A stretch of DNA of 64,000 nt, from positions 24,270,324 through 24,334,323 of the forward strand of contig OX438741.1 of assembly GCA_949316235.1 (NCBI GenBank). Reading direction: 5' to 3'. Origin of the DNA: Oegoconia quadripuncta. Its lineage: Eukaryota; Arthropoda; Insecta; Lepidoptera; Autostichidae. This document shows, piece after piece, positions 48,601 to 55,767 of this stretch. Made by a program: the position numbers and the translations under genes. Within the stretch, counting starts at the first letter, position 1, and each line of letters opens with the position of its first letter. Below the pieces are notes generated by a model that had not been told where the DNA came from, ran no database searches, and was given only the letters and a program-made list of their open reading frames with translations.

Positions 48601-51600
48601 ATAGGCGAACTCGAGCAAAATATTTTCGATTATCCATACAAGTAAACCATTCTGGAATCACCTTTAGTATGGAAGTCCACCAATTTTCGGTTGAATTCGG
48701 CTATGGGTCCTAGTGGAAAGTTGTTCGTATTTAGATGTGGAGGCACATTACAACGATCAGCAAGTTACGTTAGTGAATTGCGAAGAAGTTGACTCGCATC
48801 TTGTATATCTGACCCTTATCAATATAAGGTAGAAATGATGCAAATAGTAGGGCGCGTCGCTAATTGGCGCTGCATTCCCGCCGAGTAGCACCCAGATTAC
48901 ATATTTATTTTTACGAGTTAATTTAAATCAACTTAAGCAACTAACTCACAGTCAGCGTCATCCATTATGACAAGAGGGCTCTTTCCACCCAGCTCAAGAG
49001 TAACTCGCTTCAAATTAGTAACTCCAGCAGCCTGCTGTATCTGCTTGCCGACCTGTAAAAAGTTATCAAAATCAAAATCAAAATCAAAAAATGCTTTATT
49101 TTGTAGGTACACAGGGTACACTTAAAATAGTCAGATTTTACATTTTTAAAGCTACTGCTTGTTCAAAAGGCAAAGGCTATCCAAAGTTAGCTTTAGTCTG
49201 CGATACCGCAATATTAAAGTTTTGCTGTTAAGCCGTATCATGACGTAGTTATAAATAAATCACTATCTTATGACCTACTCTAATATCTATAACTATATAT
49301 TATAGGTACACCATCATGATCATCAGCCTTATGCATCCCCACTATTGGGGCACAGCCTCCTCTCACTGGAAGAAGGTATAAGCTATAATCCACCACGCGT
49401 GCCCAGTACGAATTGGTGGTTTTGTGTAAGACTATTATACACTTGACGTAGACATACTTAGATATTTAACCCTAAGAATTAGCAAGCGGAAATGAAAATA
49501 GCTGTTAGGCAGAAAGAACGAATGGCCTGAAAATGTTTTATAAATGTTGGTACCACTGGAATAATAAAAACATCCGCACTATAGCCTACTTCTAGAGATC
49601 CGGTGAAGGATATCTTGGCGACATCAGAGTGGTGCGTAAGCGCTGTGCCCGCGCCGACACCGAACCCGTTCACAACGTTGAGTACCCCTGGAGGCAAGCC
49701 CGCTTCGGCCGCAAGTGCCGCTAGGGCCAATGCCGTCAGCGGAGTCTGCTCTGCAGGCTTCACCACCACTGTGCAACCTATCACATTTTTTGTTAATAGT
49801 TAATAGGTAACCATGGTCATAATCATTTATTGTGTTTTTAACAAAACGCTAATTTAACAAAAGGATTTGGCATTCACCCGTTTGGATTTCAACACTTTTT
49901 TGTACAATACTGTCCAAAGATAACAGAGACCCTTTTTAACATATACGCTTTTGTATAGTATGCGATGGGATTACATTTAACACACAATAGGTACGTCGAA
50001 AATCAATAAGATAATGATTCCATGAATTGAAAACGTAAACCCCCGAGAAAGTAGGTAGACATAATAATGTAATATTATTCAGGTATAAATAATATAAATG
50101 AACTGTGTTACAAATTAAATATCTTCGAAACGGCTGCACTTATTTTCATCAAACATGACTAAGAACCTTTCCATTAGTTTAATTTTAATATAAAATAACC
50201 GCACGCACGATCACGCAGTATTGAAATACATCCGGACAAGACAAAATGATGCTGCTCGATTGTTATAGTTACCTGCTGCTAATGCAGTGAAGACACTCTT
50301 CGTGAACATAACAATGGGCGCATTCCAGGGCAAGATGAGTCCACAAACACCAACGGGTTGTTTCAAAGTATAGCCGAATGAATCACCATCTAAAAATATA
50401 ATATTTGTACTGAAATAATATTTATATACCTAACAGCTAGTACCAAATATTTTTGTTTTTCAAAACACTAAAAAGGTTGAGTATTTTTTTAGCATAGACT
50501 GTCAGACCGGGTCGCAACGTCATCGGTATAGAGTTATCGTTAGCGTCCTCAAACGCTGATCTAATCAAATCCTCTCGTCAAACTACGACACATCCAGCTT
50601 TTATCCAATTCGAATGATACTCACTCGGAAAATCCCTTGCTTCATAAATGTTGAAACTTTGTTTGGAATGTTTGAAGTTGTAACATCAAAACTAGTTTTA
50701 TCCCTACATGTTCGAAATAACTGCGTTGCTTTCCGATATAGAAAACTGGGCGAAATAATCATCTACCGAACATACTCGTACCTGTAGGAATAGTATCCCC
50801 ATGGTATTTGTCGGCTAAGCTCGCCAAGTACCGACCATGACCTGGGGCCATAAACTTGGTAACCATTTTGGCGGAAGTTAACAACACGCCGTTGTTGTAA
50901 GACTCCAAATTGGCCAGATATTCGTAATCACGTAAGATGAGGTCCGCGAATTTGTCGAGCAAACGCCTGCGCTTCGAGGGATCCAAAAGTCTCCATTCTG
51001 AGTTGCGGTGGAAAGCGCGGCGAGCCGCAGCCACTGCTAGATCTATGTCAGCCTGGTAACAAAAATGACGAAACTGATTATATCGCTATTATTTGTAAGA
51101 GGTTGAATGTGGAAGTAGACCTGCATGTCGATTCTCAAAGCCATTTTCAATTTTCATATTAGGGATTTTCATAAATTTAATTTTACGTTTCTTTCGCTGA
51201 CGTTTCAATTGGTAGGTATTTTATCCAGAAATGTCGCACTTCCCTCCGATCAACAAAACTGTCCTGGCGACACATAATATACAATTGTCTGCGTAATTAT
51301 CATATCACGATCCACCAAGTAGCTGAGTATAGGTATACCGTAAGACTGAGGTAGACACAGTCGGTTTCACGTCAAATGAACCCATTTGGACTGTTTCAAT
51401 TATGTGAATGGTCCTATAATAGTAGAGATCAGCTTCTGTTGGTAATATCACGCTCAACCTACTGTGGACATTGGACATTACGTTATGAAAACATGCTAAT
51501 TTGTAATCCACGACTCTTGCTCAATACTTAATGTACCTGGTATTGTACAGTCAAAATATCAAATAAAGTATGCGAAAGTTTGTGCGTGTGTATGTATGTA

Positions 51601-53567
51601 TGTGTGTTTGTATGTATGCTACCTCTTCACGCCTAAACGGCTTGACAGATTTGGTTGAAATTTGGTTGGTAAAAAGGTATGACGAGAAGAGAATAGAAAT
51701 CCTGTCAGACCTACGCTCATCATCATCAGCCCGTAAACATCCCACTGCAGAGAAATAGACCTTCCCTCATGATGAGGGACTATTACTCACTCTATAATCA
51801 TGTACCTAGCACAACTTAGGTGAGTTCTACCCGAATAACTATTTAAGTATTTAATAATCAAAGAACCCGACAGCATACTTTGTATTTTGCGGTCGCCATG
51901 TTAGATTTTTTTACCATAAAATGTACCCTAGGACTCGTATCAAGACGAATCTAACGACAATATGCACATCGAAATCGGTCAAGCCGTTTCACAGGATGCG
52001 CCAAAGGAACGGGCGTACGTATGTTCCTTGTACGGTTGGGTAAAAATAGAAATGAAGGCTAATCTATTAATTTCAAGAGCGGTGTATTTATTTACCTTAT
52101 CACCTTCAGCGACTCTAGCAATAACAGATCCATCGTGAGGGTTATACGTTTCGAAGGTTTTGCCACTCTCTGCATCCACCCACTGGTTGTTTATGAAAAG
52201 CTGACAAAAAAAATTTGGTTATAACTTTGGTAAGAAATTATTATTTTCTTTTTTCTTGTGCAATAAAGTGTATTGTACCTATTTGATTGAGGTCAAGGCC
52301 TAGCCGTTATGCATAAAAAACTATTGAGATGGTACGACTAGATCATTAACTATGTCCATAGATCTAATGTCTAATGGGTAATGTCCCCAGAAGTCGTTAT
52401 CTGGTTCTCATGGTACGGCAGTAGATATATCTATTTATGAGTATGACAGAAATTACTCGGACAATGTTTGAAATGGTATAAAATTGCCTCCAAAAATTTA
52501 AATGTCGTGACCAATCCCAAGGCGTTGGAGTGAGAACTTCTTTTCATCAATGTCATTTAAATCGTCATTCTATTTAGGTATATGCGCATAAAATCTAAGT
52601 AAAAATTTGAAAAACGTTATTTTGGGCTCAGTCAGTTCACCATCCTACCACTTCCAAAAAATATTTTTTTGCACAAATTGTGCCCTTGTAACGATTTTAC
52701 TATCAATACCTAGCTACACGTGTCTTTATAGACTATTATCGCATGGACTGGAATTATAAATTAAGTGAATATCATCCCATCCTAATTAATTATCAACAGT
52801 AATGAAAAGATGTATGATAATGCAAGATGTGAAGACTGGTTGATTACTCACATCACACTAATAAAAATATTCGGAAGGTATTTTGTAAGATATTGATAGT
52901 GCATGATCATCATTTATCTATCAATCATAATATAATTTCAATAATTGTAAGACTTTTAGTGAACCTATCAATTAGGTTCAGTTTGTAGGTATTTGAAGAG
53001 ATTTACTACTAGATTTTTGCACCGAACAGACAATGATTCCTTTATAATTTGTAAATCACATAAAACATAATCTGCTGTTCTTCCAAGTACTTAGGCAGTG
53101 AAGAAACATATTTTACAAAATCTAATATTCGCTTATAAATACTTGTAATAAAATTTTCAATGAATTGCGCTATAATTTTTCGCGACTATGTCATTTCTTC
53201 ATTGTTTTTTTATTAAAATTTGGAACAAGTTAGTCCTGAACTCGGTAAGCAAAGATTGTTCTTAATTTGAATTCTTTCGATGAGTGACCACATGTTTTAT
53301 AATCAAACTTTTTCGACTTCAAATTAGGCAACCACATCAAAATTCAAATTAGGAAACTGTGTGTGCACTAATAGATTTTCATCACATTTTCATACAAAAC
53401 TGTATTGAGAGCAGTAAAGTGCCGTTATAGTTATCGCCATATTGAAAAATAACGAGTTAGATTACAGTGTAGTTCGTGGAAAAATTATTTATAGGTACAC
53501 CTACTTCAAAATGAAATACGAAAGTGCGTTACAATACCTTTGTGTATTTTATTTCGGGCGCCTCCAT
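36572..53567 (-). CDS. ALDH gene A: aldehyde dehydrogenase, ALDH1/2 (retinal dehydrogenase-like) family, complete 11-exon gene
   Basis: NAD(P)-dependent oxidation of aldehydes to carboxylic acids, probably in the cytosol because no targeting peptide is seen; substrate cannot be read from sequence. The CDS joins, on the minus strand, 53538-53567, 52096-52200, 50782-51052, 50273-50389, 49590-49777, 48950-49052, 45506-45690, 42015-42179, 40658-40815, 38368-38442 and 36572-36641: 1467 nt, 488 residues plus TGA. Every intron is GT/AG and all phases fit. The N terminus reads [10 protein letters not shown] then [10 protein letters not shown], the usual start of this family. Visible catalytic features are Asn158 in LPWNAP, Lys181 in [10 protein letters not shown], Gly234 in FTGS, Glu257 in LELGGK, Cys291 in SGQMC and Glu388 before IFGPV. 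All are offset by exactly 11 from human ALDH2 numbering (169, 192, 245, 268, 302, 399), which supports the exon model. The C terminus has [13 protein letters not shown] and [11 protein letters not shown]. The gene lies head-to-tail downstream of paralogue B. Subfamily assignment (ALDH1A versus ALDH2-like) is inferred. Confidence 0.95.
37319..37435 (+). mobile_element. SINE-1 fragment in ALDH-A intron 10
   Basis: Degenerate body: tagccagtcctcaaaataag to cttaacatcaagtgtgattg. A SINE-2 element is inserted right after it. Confidence 0.65.
37441..38030 (-). mobile_element. SINE-2 copy with nested LINE 3' end; 11-bp target duplication
   Basis: Minus-strand SINE: head near 37930-38025 with box-B-like tcgattcccaggcag, body gtgaggaaacctgcatgcct, 3' end cctgcagtgggatgtttacg at 37441-37480. 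Flanked by gtgtcgggtat at 37430-37440 and 38031-38041. The body is split by a LINE 3' end at 37548-37826. Confidence 0.88.
37548..37826 (-). mobile_element. LINE 3' end with (CTTATT)n tail nested in SINE-2
   Basis: Read on the minus strand the segment ends in AATAAA and cttattcttatt, a short tandem tail like those of other LINE 3' ends in this window. The SINE consensus resumes at both sides (gggactt and catatgcctttgaa). Confidence 0.7.
38368..38442 (-). CDS. ALDH-A coding exon 10 (residues 441-465 plus 2 nt)
   Basis: Reads [20 protein letters not shown] then IGRE. This is the conserved PFGGFKxSGxGRE motif of the active-site region. Acceptor tttcag, donor AAAA then gtaagt. Confidence 0.96.
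38660..39225. repeat. Dispersed repeat with hairpin, copy 1 (ALDH-A intron 9)
   Basis: About 38925-39225 matches 47313-47550: hairpin around acagcttaagtc/gacttaagctgt, then gagactttctagtaagtatg and caaacgtacgtagaag. 38693-38947 has an 84-codon minus-strand ORF that I do not recognise and do not call a gene. Confidence 0.7.
39234..39312 (+). repeat. GT-rich imperfect microsatellite
   Basis: Runs of tgtg interrupted by gagta and ttt, for example gtgagtatgtgtgtg repeated. Simple repeat in intron 9. Confidence 0.75.
39700..40044. repeat. Dispersed retroelement-like fragment in ALDH-A intron 9
   Basis: Contains gcttctcccatggagag, ccctaatcgccacgctagga and tagtcgccttttacgacacc, common lepidopteran repeat strings also seen at 30330, 36265 and 57905-58140. 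No intact ORF. Confidence 0.5.
40045..40320 (+). pseudogene. R1-clade LINE ORF2 C-terminal fragment, decayed
   Basis: Plus-strand reading gives CLHCGGC, then [36 protein letters not shown] and [14 protein letters not shown]. This is the zinc-knuckle and C-terminal tail of R1-type ORF2. The WxxxxxFC block is scrambled ([10 protein letters not shown]), so the copy is mutated. Compare 12622-12897. Confidence 0.75.
40382..40600 (-). mobile_element. tRNA-derived SINE (type 4A), full length
   Basis: Minus-strand head has box A-like tggtgtagtggatag and box B ggttcgaatac; body has gtaaatgtttgtgtgatgaa and gtatccatagtacaagcttt; it ends at gtgtccgaaatatgg followed by a tggta microsatellite. tRNA likeness is limited to the head. 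Confidence 0.85.
40658..40815 (-). CDS. ALDH-A coding exon 9 (residues 389-440 plus 2 nt)
   Basis: Reads [20 protein letters not shown], then [19 protein letters not shown] to EAGTVW. Acceptor cgcag, donor TTTG then gtgagt; the Trp codon is split TG|G. Bases 40718-40806 are identical to 62921-63009 in gene B. Confidence 0.96.
40932..41150 (+). repeat. Dispersed repeat gcttcgcc family, copy in ALDH-A intron 8
   Basis: Starts actagctttccgcccgcgg, includes tatcccgcgggaac-like and catccaaatccattcatccg strings, and ends caaactttcgcat. The 56-bp array begins at its 3' end. Family class not known to me. Confidence 0.8.
41144..41555 (+). repeat. 56-bp tandem array, about 7.3 copies
   Basis: Period 56 bp (unit starts near 41145, 41201, 41257, 41313, 41369, 41425, 41481, 41537). 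Units are nearly identical; one has aatagtat for aatattat. Each contains the inverted pair aaactttcgca and tgcgaaagttt. The unit matches the terminus of the dispersed repeat just to its left. Confidence 0.95.
41760..41840 (+). repeat. RTE-like LINE 3'-end scrap
   Basis: Reads cggtcgctttggaaatctat then agcagtggacgtcctgtgac, as at 7185-7230. Confidence 0.5.
42015..42179 (-). CDS. ALDH-A coding exon 8 (residues 334-388)
   Basis: Reads [20 protein letters not shown], then [20 protein letters not shown] and a terminal QDE. The last residue, Glu388, matches ALDH2 Glu399 before FGP. Phase 0 both sides; donor GAG then gtatgt. The paralogous exon in gene B is 63335-63499 (43 of 55 residues identical by my count). 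Confidence 0.96.
42340..42760 (+). pseudogene. RTE/jockey-like LINE ORF2 C-terminal fragments
   Basis: 42370-42465 encodes [13 protein letters not shown], then after a frameshift [20 protein letters not shown]. Separately, 42565-42620 encodes [15 protein letters not shown]. Both are standard pieces of lepidopteran LINE RT C termini. Frameshifted, inactive, in ALDH-A intron 7, between exons 7 and 8. Confidence 0.65.
42770..43786. other. ALDH-A intron 7, nothing recognised
   Basis: Unique-looking AT-rich intron sequence between the LINE scrap and the palindrome. Confidence 0.5.
43788..44386. repeat. Near-perfect palindrome: 283-bp arms, 33-nt loop
   Basis: Left arm 43788-44070 and right arm 44104-44386 are reverse complements with a single mismatch that I could find (ccctttt versus cctttttt-side at the outer end). 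The loop is 44071-44103. The arms contain no ORF or transposase likeness. It lies in ALDH-A intron 7 and directly abuts the 120-bp minisatellite. Confidence 0.95.
44431..45098. repeat. 120-bp minisatellite, about 5.6 copies
   Basis: Units begin at 44431, 44551, 44671, 44791, 44911 and 45031 (ccaaactcgatggggttgcg or tcaaactcgatagggttgca). 120 is a multiple of three, so long ORFs run through on both strands (44440-45210 plus, 44421-45014 minus). These are not called genes. The first three units share one variant and the last three another. Confidence 0.95.
45099..45240 (+). repeat. Right part of a dispersed repeat that founded the minisatellite
   Basis: Reads gatcagctctatgtcacaat, catccgatttatacatgcat and ttcagctcaatcggaaac, ending taaaagcttgtaa. 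I recognise this as a common lepidopteran dispersed repeat. The aaaagcttgt end also occurs at the outer ends of the palindrome arms. Confidence 0.65.
45282..45420. mobile_element. MITE with about 50-bp inverted repeats
   Basis: Ends read ggtgtcgattcgaatgtac inward from the left and ggtgtcgatttggatgtac inward from the right, continuing through actaaactaaa to aaaccagt. Flanked by att on each side. Total 139 bp. Confidence 0.8.
45506..45690 (-). CDS. ALDH-A coding exon 7 (residues 272-333), catalytic cysteine
   Basis: Reads [20 protein letters not shown] and continues [17 protein letters not shown] to DTQQGPQ. Cys291 is the catalytic nucleophile, exactly 34 residues after Glu257 as in ALDH2. 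A single cysteine follows GQM, where many ALDH1 enzymes have adjacent cysteines. Acceptor ttacag, donor CAG then gtatat. Confidence 0.96.
45960..46350 (+). repeat. LINE tail and gcttcgcc dispersed repeat in ALDH-A intron 6
   Basis: 45960-46060: a short-repeat run (caattcaatt...) next to tttattgcat fits a minus-strand LINE 3' tail. 46127-46350: copy of the gcttcgcc repeat, ending caaactttcgcatttataat. Confidence 0.65.
46351..47312. other. ALDH-A intron 6, nothing recognised
   Basis: AT-rich, no coding or repeat signal that I can support. Confidence 0.5.
47313..47550. repeat. Dispersed repeat with hairpin, copy 2
   Basis: Starts with a perfect 21-bp inverted repeat, aacagcttaagtctacaaaac and its complement, then gagactttctagtaagtatg as in copy 1 (38925-39225). 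Confidence 0.75.
47558..47880 (-). mobile_element. SINE-1, best near full-length copy
   Basis: Minus strand: tRNA-like head with box B gggttcgatccccagcgggg near 47810-47870, then body landmarks atctgccgccaaatagcaat, tgttccggttgtcagagata, and tail caacacgttgtgcataaaaaaa-type end at 47558. Defines the family for the window. Confidence 0.88.
47881..48516. other. ALDH-A intron 6, nothing recognised
   Basis: AT-rich. A short GC-richer patch (48180-48280) shows no ORF. Confidence 0.5.
48517..48730. mobile_element. Foldback MITE, second copy of the 16982-17227 family
   Basis: Shares attcctgtttaatggtaatt, tccatacaagtaaacc and ccaattttcggttgaattcg with the left copy and is partly self-complementary. 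Ends are decayed. Confidence 0.6.
48950..49052 (-). CDS. ALDH-A coding exon 6 (residues 238-271 plus 1 nt)
   Basis: Reads [20 protein letters not shown] then [14 protein letters not shown]. Glu257 of LELGGK is the general base. Acceptor tttacag, donor GACT then gtgagt. Confidence 0.96.
49060..49190 (-). mobile_element. LINE 3' end with (TTTGAT)n tail
   Basis: Plus strand shows atcaaaatcaaaatc then aatgctttattttgtaggtac and acagggtacacttaaaatag. The same segment recurs at 21350-21480. Read on the minus strand, this is a LINE 3' UTR with AATAAAG and a gattttgatttt tail. Lies just outside ALDH-A exon 6. Confidence 0.7.
49306..49430 (-). repeat. SINE-3 fragment in ALDH-A intron 5
   Basis: Contains gcacagcctcctctcactgg and ccaccacgcgtgcccagtac, the reverse complement of the 60722-60815 family. 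Confidence 0.55.
49590..49777 (-). CDS. ALDH-A coding exon 5 (residues 175-237)
   Basis: Carries [19 protein letters not shown] with the coenzyme-binding Lys181, the [14 protein letters not shown] segment, and KISFTGSLE, the first half of the nucleotide-binding GSxxVG motif. Donor is GAA then gtaggc; the motif continues in exon 6 with VG. Confidence 0.96.
49800..50270. other. ALDH-A intron 4 with dispersed repeat
   Basis: 50105-50225 is a decayed copy of the cgaaacggctg...cgcacgatca repeat. Otherwise nothing. Confidence 0.45.
50273..50389 (-). CDS. ALDH-A coding exon 4 (residues 136-174 plus 1 nt)
   Basis: Reads [20 protein letters not shown], then [19 protein letters not shown]. Contains the conserved PWN motif with the oxyanion-hole asparagine, Asn158. 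Acceptor tttttag, donor GCAG then gtaact. Confidence 0.96.
50782..51052 (-). CDS. ALDH-A coding exon 3 (residues 46-135 plus 1 nt)
   Basis: Starts [20 protein letters not shown] and ends near YHGDTIPT. It covers the N-terminal helical part of the coenzyme-binding domain. Acceptor ccag, donor ACAG then gtacga. Ends one base into a codon that exon 4 completes as Asp136. Confidence 0.95.
51055..52094. other. ALDH-A intron 2 contents
   Basis: 51560-51670: partial gcttcgcc-family copy in reverse with a tgtatgtatg microsatellite. 51721-51780: 3' end of a SINE-2 in reverse (agcccgtaaacatcccactgc). 51890-52020: dispersed repeat shared with 12480-12600 (accataaaatgtaccc, tcaagacgaatctaacgac). Confidence 0.6.
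52096..52200 (-). CDS. ALDH-A coding exon 2 (residues 11-45)
   Basis: Reads [20 protein letters not shown] and onward to AEGDK; this is the N-terminal ALDH strand region. Acceptor cag before CTTTTC, donor AAG then gtaaat. Phase 0 on both sides. Confidence 0.95.
52201..53537. other. ALDH-A intron 1
   Basis: 52245-52320 holds a LINE-like aataaagtg end and the last bases of a SINE-1. The remaining kilobase is AT-rich with nothing recognised. Confidence 0.5.
53538..53567 (-). CDS. ALDH-A coding exon 1 (residues 1-10)
   Basis: A 30-nt first coding exon reading [10 protein letters not shown], ending AAG before the donor gtattg. It was found by searching for the N-terminal KYTK that precedes LFINN in this family. 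Phase 0 joins exactly to exon 2. It is too short for any ORF finder. The start ATG is the only in-frame Met before the conserved region. Confidence 0.88.
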
Positions 53568-53614
53568 GACAACGGTTACTCAGTAGCACCAAACAATCGT
53601 AACACTAAAAGTAA

Positions 53615-53654
53615 ACTGAATGGACTTGCCTAAATGTGTGCGTCAAAATATATA
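53615..53654 (-). promoter_or_regulatory. Candidate core promoter of ALDH-A (TATA-like plus TCAGT initiator)
   Basis: On the minus strand TATATA (53649-53654) lies about 35 bp before an arthropod-type initiator TCAGT (53615-53619). Transcription starting there would give a 5' UTR of about 50 nt before the ATG at 53567. The spacing is slightly longer than the usual 25-32 bp, and the region is AT-rich, so chance matches are possible. Confidence 0.4.
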
Positions 53655-54498
53655 AGTACTTGCTCTCGAGATAGGTAAAAAATAATAAAACACGCCCAAC
53701 AGAGTTGTTATTACACAATATTTATCGGTGTTATGATATATGTAGTTACAAAGTCAGTTCACATCATCAGCAGGGAATGGAAGGGTTGAAAGGGACTTGC
53801 TATGAAGTTTGATGTTTAAAACAATTGTTTAGGTATTTGAAAACGAAATGACGACCTCATGCCGCCCACACCCGCGCCGGTTTGTGTTGACATGACAAAT
53901 TACGTGAGTAGCTTATTTTTCAAGGTTACTTTTTGGGTAAACACGAACCTTGAATGCCCAGGAACAAAAATGAAAAATTACCTATTTTAAGGTTGAATTT
54001 ATATATAATACCAGCTTTCCGCTAGCGGCTTCGCCTGCGTGGACTAACTTGTTTTATTTGTTTATCCCACGAGAAATGCTCACTTTATGGGGATAAAAAA
54101 TAGAAATTTTATCCAGGGTACGTTCTACCTATATAACAAATTTTATCCAAATCCGTTCGTCCGTTTCGCAATAAACAATCAAACAAATAACCAGACATTA
54201 TTGTTTGATTATTTCAAGATACTATAGCTGCCATTTTCGTTAATCAACAAACTAGGTATTTAAATTGTATTATAGCAATATTGTAATAGTAATATAAGAT
54301 TGCATGATATCTATCTAATTATACTTATTCAATATATTTATAATTTAAATTGTAAATTAGGTAGTTAATATTTTAAGGACATATTTAAGTACTTTTCGAC
54401 ATTACAATACGATACTGCCTACTATGGAAGATGAAAATACTGTCAATTAAAAATATTGAGGTTTTGGTCATCATTAAAATGTTTTCTGTCCCCAAATA
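53640..54498. other. Upstream flank of ALDH-A
   Basis: AT-rich. Holds one copy of the gcttcgcctgcgtgga dispersed repeat (about 54011-54185). No coding signal recognised. Confidence 0.6.
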
Positions 54499-54500
54499 TA

Positions 54501-55767
54501 CAGGGCGTCCCAAAGTTATGGGACATGAAGGGGAAGTACCTTAAATATCGTAGATAGTGAATTTTGCTCAAAGAAGACTTTATGTTATTTTTAAAAGTTA
54601 GTAATTCTGCATTCATAGATTTTCTAAAAATTATTTGCTTCGGCTGGGAATCGAACCGACTCAAATGTGAAAAAAAAAACACCCTACTTTTATGATGCCA
54701 ATCGAAAGAATAGCTAAAAAATAATAACTCTGCCTAAGTAACATAGTATTTTAAAAGAAAGGAACAACGTGAAATTAATCATTTTAATCAAATAAAAAAC
54801 ATACATGAAACTGCCGTAGTCAATTAAGTAGGTATTTTTTTGTAAATTAATTAATTAAATGCTCAAAATGTGATCCCTCTTGTCTTACGCAAATCGCCAA
54901 TCTTTTAATGAGCCCGCTGCCTGTTGATTTTCTAATCATTTTATGGGGAACACTCGATGTGATATGGCACAATTCTGTTTGCAACTCGCCTACGTTCTCG
55001 TATCGCTTTTTGTATAGCATATCTTTCACGTATCCCCAAAAGAAGAAATCTAATGGTGTGAGGTCCGGGGATCTGGCCGGCCATCTAATCGGTCCATTTG
55101 TACCAATCCATGTAGGAAAACATTCATTTAGAAAATCTGCTGCTCTCCGACTATTATGAGCCGGAGCTCCATAAATAATAAAATAATAATATAAAATATC
55201 TTAAAAAGTATGCATTCAAACAAACGCTGTCATAAACTGTTCCATTTTCAAATTATAAATTATTTATTTTTGTTTTTAATTTGCCTTCTGTCTAGCTTAC
55301 AGAGGACGTATTGAAATACAAGTTTTATCATTTCATCTACACGTGCACTTATAATAAGGAAAACTATGTTAGTACCTATTTTATGAAGTGGGTACTTATT
55401 TACGAATAATCAATGCTATCTTTGGAATGATAATATCGCTACTTTTCGAACGTCGTCGGCAATAAATAACTTTCTTGAAATTTGACTCAATCATTTTATG
55501 TTGTTCCTTTCTTTTAAAATACTATGTTACTTAGGCAGAGTTATTATTTTTTAGCTATTCTTTCGATTGGCATCATAAAAGTAGGGTGTTTTTTTTTTCA
55601 CATTTAAGTCGGTTCGATTCCCAGCCGAAGCAAGTAATTTTTAGAAAATCTATGAATGCAGAATTACTAACTTTTAAAAATAACATAAAGTCTTCTTTGA
55701 GCAAAATTCACTATCTACAATATTTAAGGTACTTCCCCTTCATGTCCCATAACTTTGGGACGCCCTG
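54501..55767. mobile_element. Tc1/mariner-superfamily element, internally deleted, with 268-bp terminal inverted repeats
   Basis: Both ends read cagggcgtcccaaag inward and are flanked by TA (54499-54500 and 55768-55769), the superfamily target duplication. The inverted repeats 54501-54768 and 55500-55767 differ at about three positions. Between them the minus strand keeps a transposase C terminus (54847 to about 55165). Each inverted repeat contains a tRNA box-B-like string, ggttcgattcc. Matching small ORFs in the two arms only reflect the inverted repeat. Confidence 0.88.
54847..55165 (-). pseudogene. Tc1/mariner-type transposase C-terminal remnant
   Basis: The minus strand reads YGAPAHNSRRAADFLNECFP, then WPARSPDLTPLDFFFWGYV and GSHFEHLIN before a stop. 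The GAPAH and SPDLTPLDFFFWGY blocks are hallmarks of a DDE transposase common in insect genomes. The residue before GAPAH, normally the second catalytic Asp, is Tyr. The sequence upstream of it is simple AT-rich DNA, so the N-terminal two thirds is missing and the protein cannot be active. Confidence 0.8.
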
